Shown here piece after piece: positions 62,076 through 64,000 of a stretch of DNA of 64,000 bases. Position 1 is the stretch's first letter; every line of letters starts with the position of its first letter. The notes beneath the pieces were generated by a model that ran no database searches, had not been told where the DNA came from, and saw only the letters and a program-made list of their open reading frames with translations. This DNA comes from an uncultured Clostridia bacterium (GTDB lineage Bacteria > Bacillota > Clostridia > Christensenellales > Borkfalkiaceae), in NCBI GenBank assembly GCA_947629095.1, contig CANRCK010000005.1, positions 16,577 through 80,576 of the forward strand, given 5' to 3'. The translations under genes and the position numbers were made by a program.

Positions 62076-62588
62076 TTATGCTGCCTTGTTGTCAAGAATT
62101 ATCGCACCGATGGTTTCACAAATATCGTTTGCGGTGTTGAAATCGATTTTAACTTTATTCTTGTTTTTCTTGAATCTTGAGAGCAACCTGCCGAAAAATC
62201 CTTTGCCTTTATCCTTGATTGCGCCTATTTCCAGAGGCGACCCCTCTATGCCATGCGTGTTGATACACACCGAAAAATCACCCTGGTTCAACAATTTTAC
62301 GCAGTGAACTATAAGGAATATACCCACTATAACTATCGACAGGGGTATACCGACGATTATTCCCAAAACGGGCAAAATGTTGCTTCTTTGAAATTGTTTG
62401 CACTCGATTGATTTTACGTGATCCAAAGGTATCTCGCAGTATTCGGTGGACCGCTTGGTAGAAATAAGGGAGACTATTCTCTTTGATGTGACCGTAAGGT
62501 TAGCTTCATACTTACCCTTGCTGTCCTTGCCCTTTGCATAGTCCCAACTTTTGATCAAATGCTCGTTGTTGCTTAATTTAATGCTCAT
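62076..62588 (-). CDS. Membrane protein with bacterial PH-like domain
   Basis: A 170-residue protein. The first ~70 residues (YEANLTVTSKRIVSLIST, then IPLDHVKSIEC) look like a bacterial pleckstrin-homology-like beta domain, here followed by one long or two short hydrophobic segments (about 72-100) and a basic, polar C-terminus. Function unknown. Similar small bPH proteins are often stress-linked. Its promoter spacer is filled exactly by a palindrome that also fits the divergently encoded HTH protein at 62680-62886, so that protein probably represses it. Confidence 0.65.
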   Translation of the reverse strand: MSIKLSNNEHLIKSWDYAKGKDSKGKYEANLTVTSKRIVSLISTKRSTEYCEIPLDHVKSIECKQFQRSNILPVLGIIVGIPLSIVIVGIFLIVHCVKLLNQGDFSVCINTHGIEGSPLEIGAIKDKGKGFFGRLLSRFKKNKNKVKIDFNTANDICETIGAIILDNKAA

Positions 62589-62617
62589 TCAAACTCCTCC
62601 CGTGTAAATCTACCCAT

Positions 62618-62646
62618 ATTATAATCTTACAAAAGTAAGAAGTCAA
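62618..62646 (-). promoter_or_regulatory. Promoter of bPH-like gene
   Basis: TTGACT (62641-62646) and TATAAT (62618-62623) on the minus strand have a 17-bp spacer; 16 of the 17 spacer bases (62625-62640) are the palindrome described next. Confidence 0.78.
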
Positions 62647-62670
62647 GTAATTTTCTTACAATTGTGAGAA
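62625..62670. promoter_or_regulatory. Pair of related operator palindromes
   Basis: TCTTAC-AAAA-GTAAGA (62625-62640) is perfect; TTCTTAC-AATT-GTGAGAA (62653-62670) is the same motif with one mismatch. Both lie between the bPH-like gene and the HTH gene, the usual position for a Cro/CI-type regulator's own sites. Confidence 0.75.
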
Positions 62671-62679
62671 AATAATTTT

Positions 62680-62886
62680 ATGGAAAATAAGTTTGCCGAA
62701 AACTTAAAGAGTCTCCGGCAGGAAAAGGGAATCGGACAGGTGGAGCTTGCCCGGCAAATAAACGTGAGCCGCGGGATAATAAGCCTTTGGGAAAACAACC
62801 TGCGGGAACCGGGCATGTATAACCTGATTGCGCTTGCGGACTATTTTGACGTGAGCGTTGACTACCTGATAGGCAGGGAAAATTAA
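62680..62886 (+). CDS. Small Cro/CI-type HTH transcriptional regulator
   Basis: A 68-residue protein that is almost entirely a helix-turn-helix: FAENLKSLRQEKGIGQVELA, then RQINVSRGIISLWENNLREP, with the usual YNLIALADYFDVSVDYLIGR end. It is minimal in length, without a sensor domain. GAGAA upstream is a weak ribosome site. The pair of palindromes at 62625-62670 is its likely target, controlling itself and the divergent bPH-like gene. Confidence 0.92.
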   Translation: MENKFAENLKSLRQEKGIGQVELARQINVSRGIISLWENNLREPGMYNLIALADYFDVSVDYLIGREN

Positions 62887-62988
62887 CGCGGCGGCGCGCT
62901 TTTGAATACTATATATTGTGGCTGCACCCCGCCCGTTAACTACGCGGCAAAAATTTTACCGAAATTATTAAATTTACTAAAAAATCGC

Positions 62989-63017
62989 TTGATTTTTAAA
63001 AATATATTTGGTATATT
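62989..63017 (+). promoter_or_regulatory. Promoter of tRNA operon
   Basis: TTGATT (62989-62994) and TATATT (63012-63017) have a 17-bp spacer; start near 63024, 6 nt before tRNA-Val. Confidence 0.72.
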
Positions 63018-63029
63018 AATAAAGCGTTT

Positions 63030-63105
63030 GGGAGCTTAGCTCAGTTGGGAGAGCAACTGCCCTACAAGCAGTGGGTCACAGGTTCGAGCCCTGTAGCTCC
63101 CACCA
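63030..63105 (+). tRNA. tRNA-Val (TAC)
   Basis: Acceptor GGGAGCT pairs with AGCTCCC; the anticodon loop CCTACAA gives TAC; T-loop TTCGAGC; CCA is encoded (63103-63105). Confidence 0.97.
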
Positions 63106-63127
63106 AACCAACAGTGCGGCTGATTAT

Positions 63128-63202
63128 GCGGGAGTGGCTCAGTGGTAGAGCGTTACCTTGCCAAGGTAAATGTCGCGGGTTCGAATCTCGTCTCCCGCTC
63201 CA
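63128..63202 (+). tRNA. tRNA-Gly (GCC)
   Basis: Acceptor GCGGGAG pairs with CTCCCGC; anticodon loop TTGCCAA gives GCC; T-loop TTCGAAT; CCA encoded. Confidence 0.97.
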
Positions 63203-63229
63203 TTTAAAAGCCGCGCTGTTTTTTTATAA

Positions 63230-63304
63230 GGCGTCATAGCCAAGTGGTAAGGCAAGGGTCTGCAAAACCCTGACTCCCCGGTTCAAATCCGGGTGGCGCC
63301 TCCA
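63230..63304 (+). tRNA. tRNA-Cys (GCA)
   Basis: Acceptor GGCGTCA pairs with TGGCGCC; anticodon loop CTGCAAA gives GCA; T-loop TTCAAAT; CCA encoded. A tyrosine integrase gene follows at about 360 bp, pointing toward it, so this tRNA may be the integration site. Confidence 0.97.
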
Positions 63305-63328
63305 TCGTCGCAATAAAGCGGCATTTTT

Positions 63329-63362
63329 AACAGGTTTTTTAGCAAAAACCTGTTATTTTTTG
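63329..63362 (+). terminator. Terminator of tRNA operon
   Basis: AACAGGTTTTT-TAGC-AAAAACCTGTT followed by ATTTTTTGC, 25 bp after tRNA-Cys. Confidence 0.85.
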
Positions 63363-63539
63363 CGCTTTTTTGCTCCTCTTCCCACAAAAATACTGCGCAT
63401 TTTTGCGGGAACCCTGATAATTTTTGCACTGTTTGGGGAGTAAATTGGGGAGTAAAATGCCATCTCGTGCAATTTATTTTCAAGCCGTTGAAAATAAATT
63501 GCTACGATTTCAGGGCGTTGCCCTCTTTGCAAAATAAAT

Positions 63540-63647
63540 AAGTGCCCACAATTAAGAAATTTTGCAAATTCACCTACTGAGGCGATAAATCGCAAATTGG
63601 GTCGCGCTTGCGCAAAAGCGTGGTTTTGCTTGCGCCGTTAATTATTT
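63540..63647. repeat. Interspersed repeat, copy B
   Basis: Related to 28651-28758, with the same order of conserved blocks but several differences. It lies between the tRNA operon terminator and the integrase stop. Confidence 0.5.
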
Positions 63648-63661
63648 TAGAATAGCACTAT

Positions 63662-64000
63662 TCAGGCTACTACAAAGTTGACTTTGTCCATTTCCTGCCG
63701 CATAAAATCGTCGCTGTAATGCACATAGGTTTTGCCTACAAGCCGTTCGGGGCTGTCGCCCATCCAAAGCTCTACGACCTCTCTTTTTACCTTTTCATCG
63801 CAGACAGAGGCAAAAGTGTGGCGAAGTTGGTAGGGAATAGCCCCTTCGGGCAACGCCTTTTTCATTATGTCGAGCGTTCTGTCGTATGAAAGCGGGGATT
63901 TAAGAGGCGAATCAAAATCGAATAATTTTTCCGCCTGACGGGGAATAGGTATCTTTTTGTATGCCTTTTTCCCGTTTTTTCTCTTTCTGTTCCTGCAAAT
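63662..64000 (-). CDS. Tyrosine recombinase / integrase, C-terminal part (runs off window)
   Basis: The frame is open from the window edge to the stop at 63662 (112 residues visible). IPYQLRHTFASVCDEKV supplies the conserved Arg of the HxxR pair (the His is replaced by Gln in this reading), DSPERLVGKTYVHYSDDF contains the catalytic Tyr, and the usual LGH triad His appears as MGD in LWMGDSPE. These deviations hint at a diverged or weakened enzyme. It points toward the tRNA-Cys gene, typical of an element integrated at a tRNA. Confidence 0.82.
   Translation of the reverse strand: MCRNRKRKNGKKAYKKIPIPRQAEKLFDFDSPLKSPLSYDRTLDIMKKALPEGAIPYQLRHTFASVCDEKVKREVVELWMGDSPERLVGKTYVHYSDDFMRQEMDKVNFVVA

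Noticed and set aside
63045..63239. 64-codon plus-strand frame
   Set aside because: It runs through the tRNA-Val and tRNA-Gly genes.
63283..63595. Two minus-strand frames (66 and 80 codons)
   Set aside because: They overlap the tRNA-Cys 3' end, the tRNA terminator and a repeat; no ribosome site.

Overview
The window looks like chromosome of an anaerobic, probably gut-dwelling, Gram-positive Clostridia-type bacterium (Bacillota). The signs are strong Shine-Dalgarno sites, many near-consensus sigma-A promoters (TTGACA/TATAAT, 17-18 bp spacing), lipobox lipoproteins, very large surface proteins, rubrerythrin, NifS/NifU with a cysteine-bearing Rrf2 regulator, BioY, and pectin/xylan-degrading enzymes. 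I cannot name the species. Almost all genes are on the minus strand. All calls come from reading the sequence and family knowledge; no search was run.

Layout (minus-strand units read from high to low coordinates). 1-20 kb: a six-gene operon (20041 to 10945) from a consensus promoter encodes a polytopic membrane protein, two membrane-anchored McrB-like AAA+ ATPases, a DUF2357/McrC-like protein whose C-terminus is a coiled coil instead of a nuclease, a secreted protein with a Trp/Pro 'PWxx(hydrophobic)' repeat, and a membrane-anchored beta-repeat protein. Next come a separately transcribed 2199-residue lipoprotein, a small lipoprotein, a membrane protein and a MoxR ATPase. 20-31 kb: GH105 pectin-oligomer hydrolase, a decayed metallo-hydrolase gene, P-type Ca2+ ATPase, a family-28 type glycosyltransferase, nifU, nifS, Rrf2 and nadA. 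The nifS and nadA promoters share an inverted repeat that is a good candidate Rrf2 operator. 30-42 kb: a 3120-residue surface protein, a small membrane protein and an MscS channel form one unit, downstream of a TetR gene and a TetR-like operator.

42.6-49.7 kb: an AT-rich seven-gene island bounded by 259-bp direct repeats that look identical. It combines three TIR-type proteins (one frameshifted, one fused to a SLOG-like domain) with a thymidylate synthase homologue, a dTMP-kinase-like P-loop kinase, a protein resembling the 5-hmdU-kinase-associated helical family, and an Nmad2-like protein. This resembles a Thoeris-like defence system joined to thymidine/base-modification chemistry and is, with the McrB-like membrane operon, the most likely undescribed system here. 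A tyrosine integrase gene lies just outside the right repeat.

50-64 kb: a MITE-like element, secreted pectate lyase, a membrane protein, MATE transporter, BioY, AEC transporter, KduD-like dehydrogenase, polysaccharide deacetylase-like protein, GH43 enzyme, rubrerythrin, a bPH-like membrane protein with a divergent HTH regulator, a tRNA Val-Gly-Cys operon, and the 3' part of another tyrosine integrase. Pectate lyase, GH105, KduD and GH43 together suggest growth on pectin and hemicellulose. No CRISPR array and no rRNA were seen.
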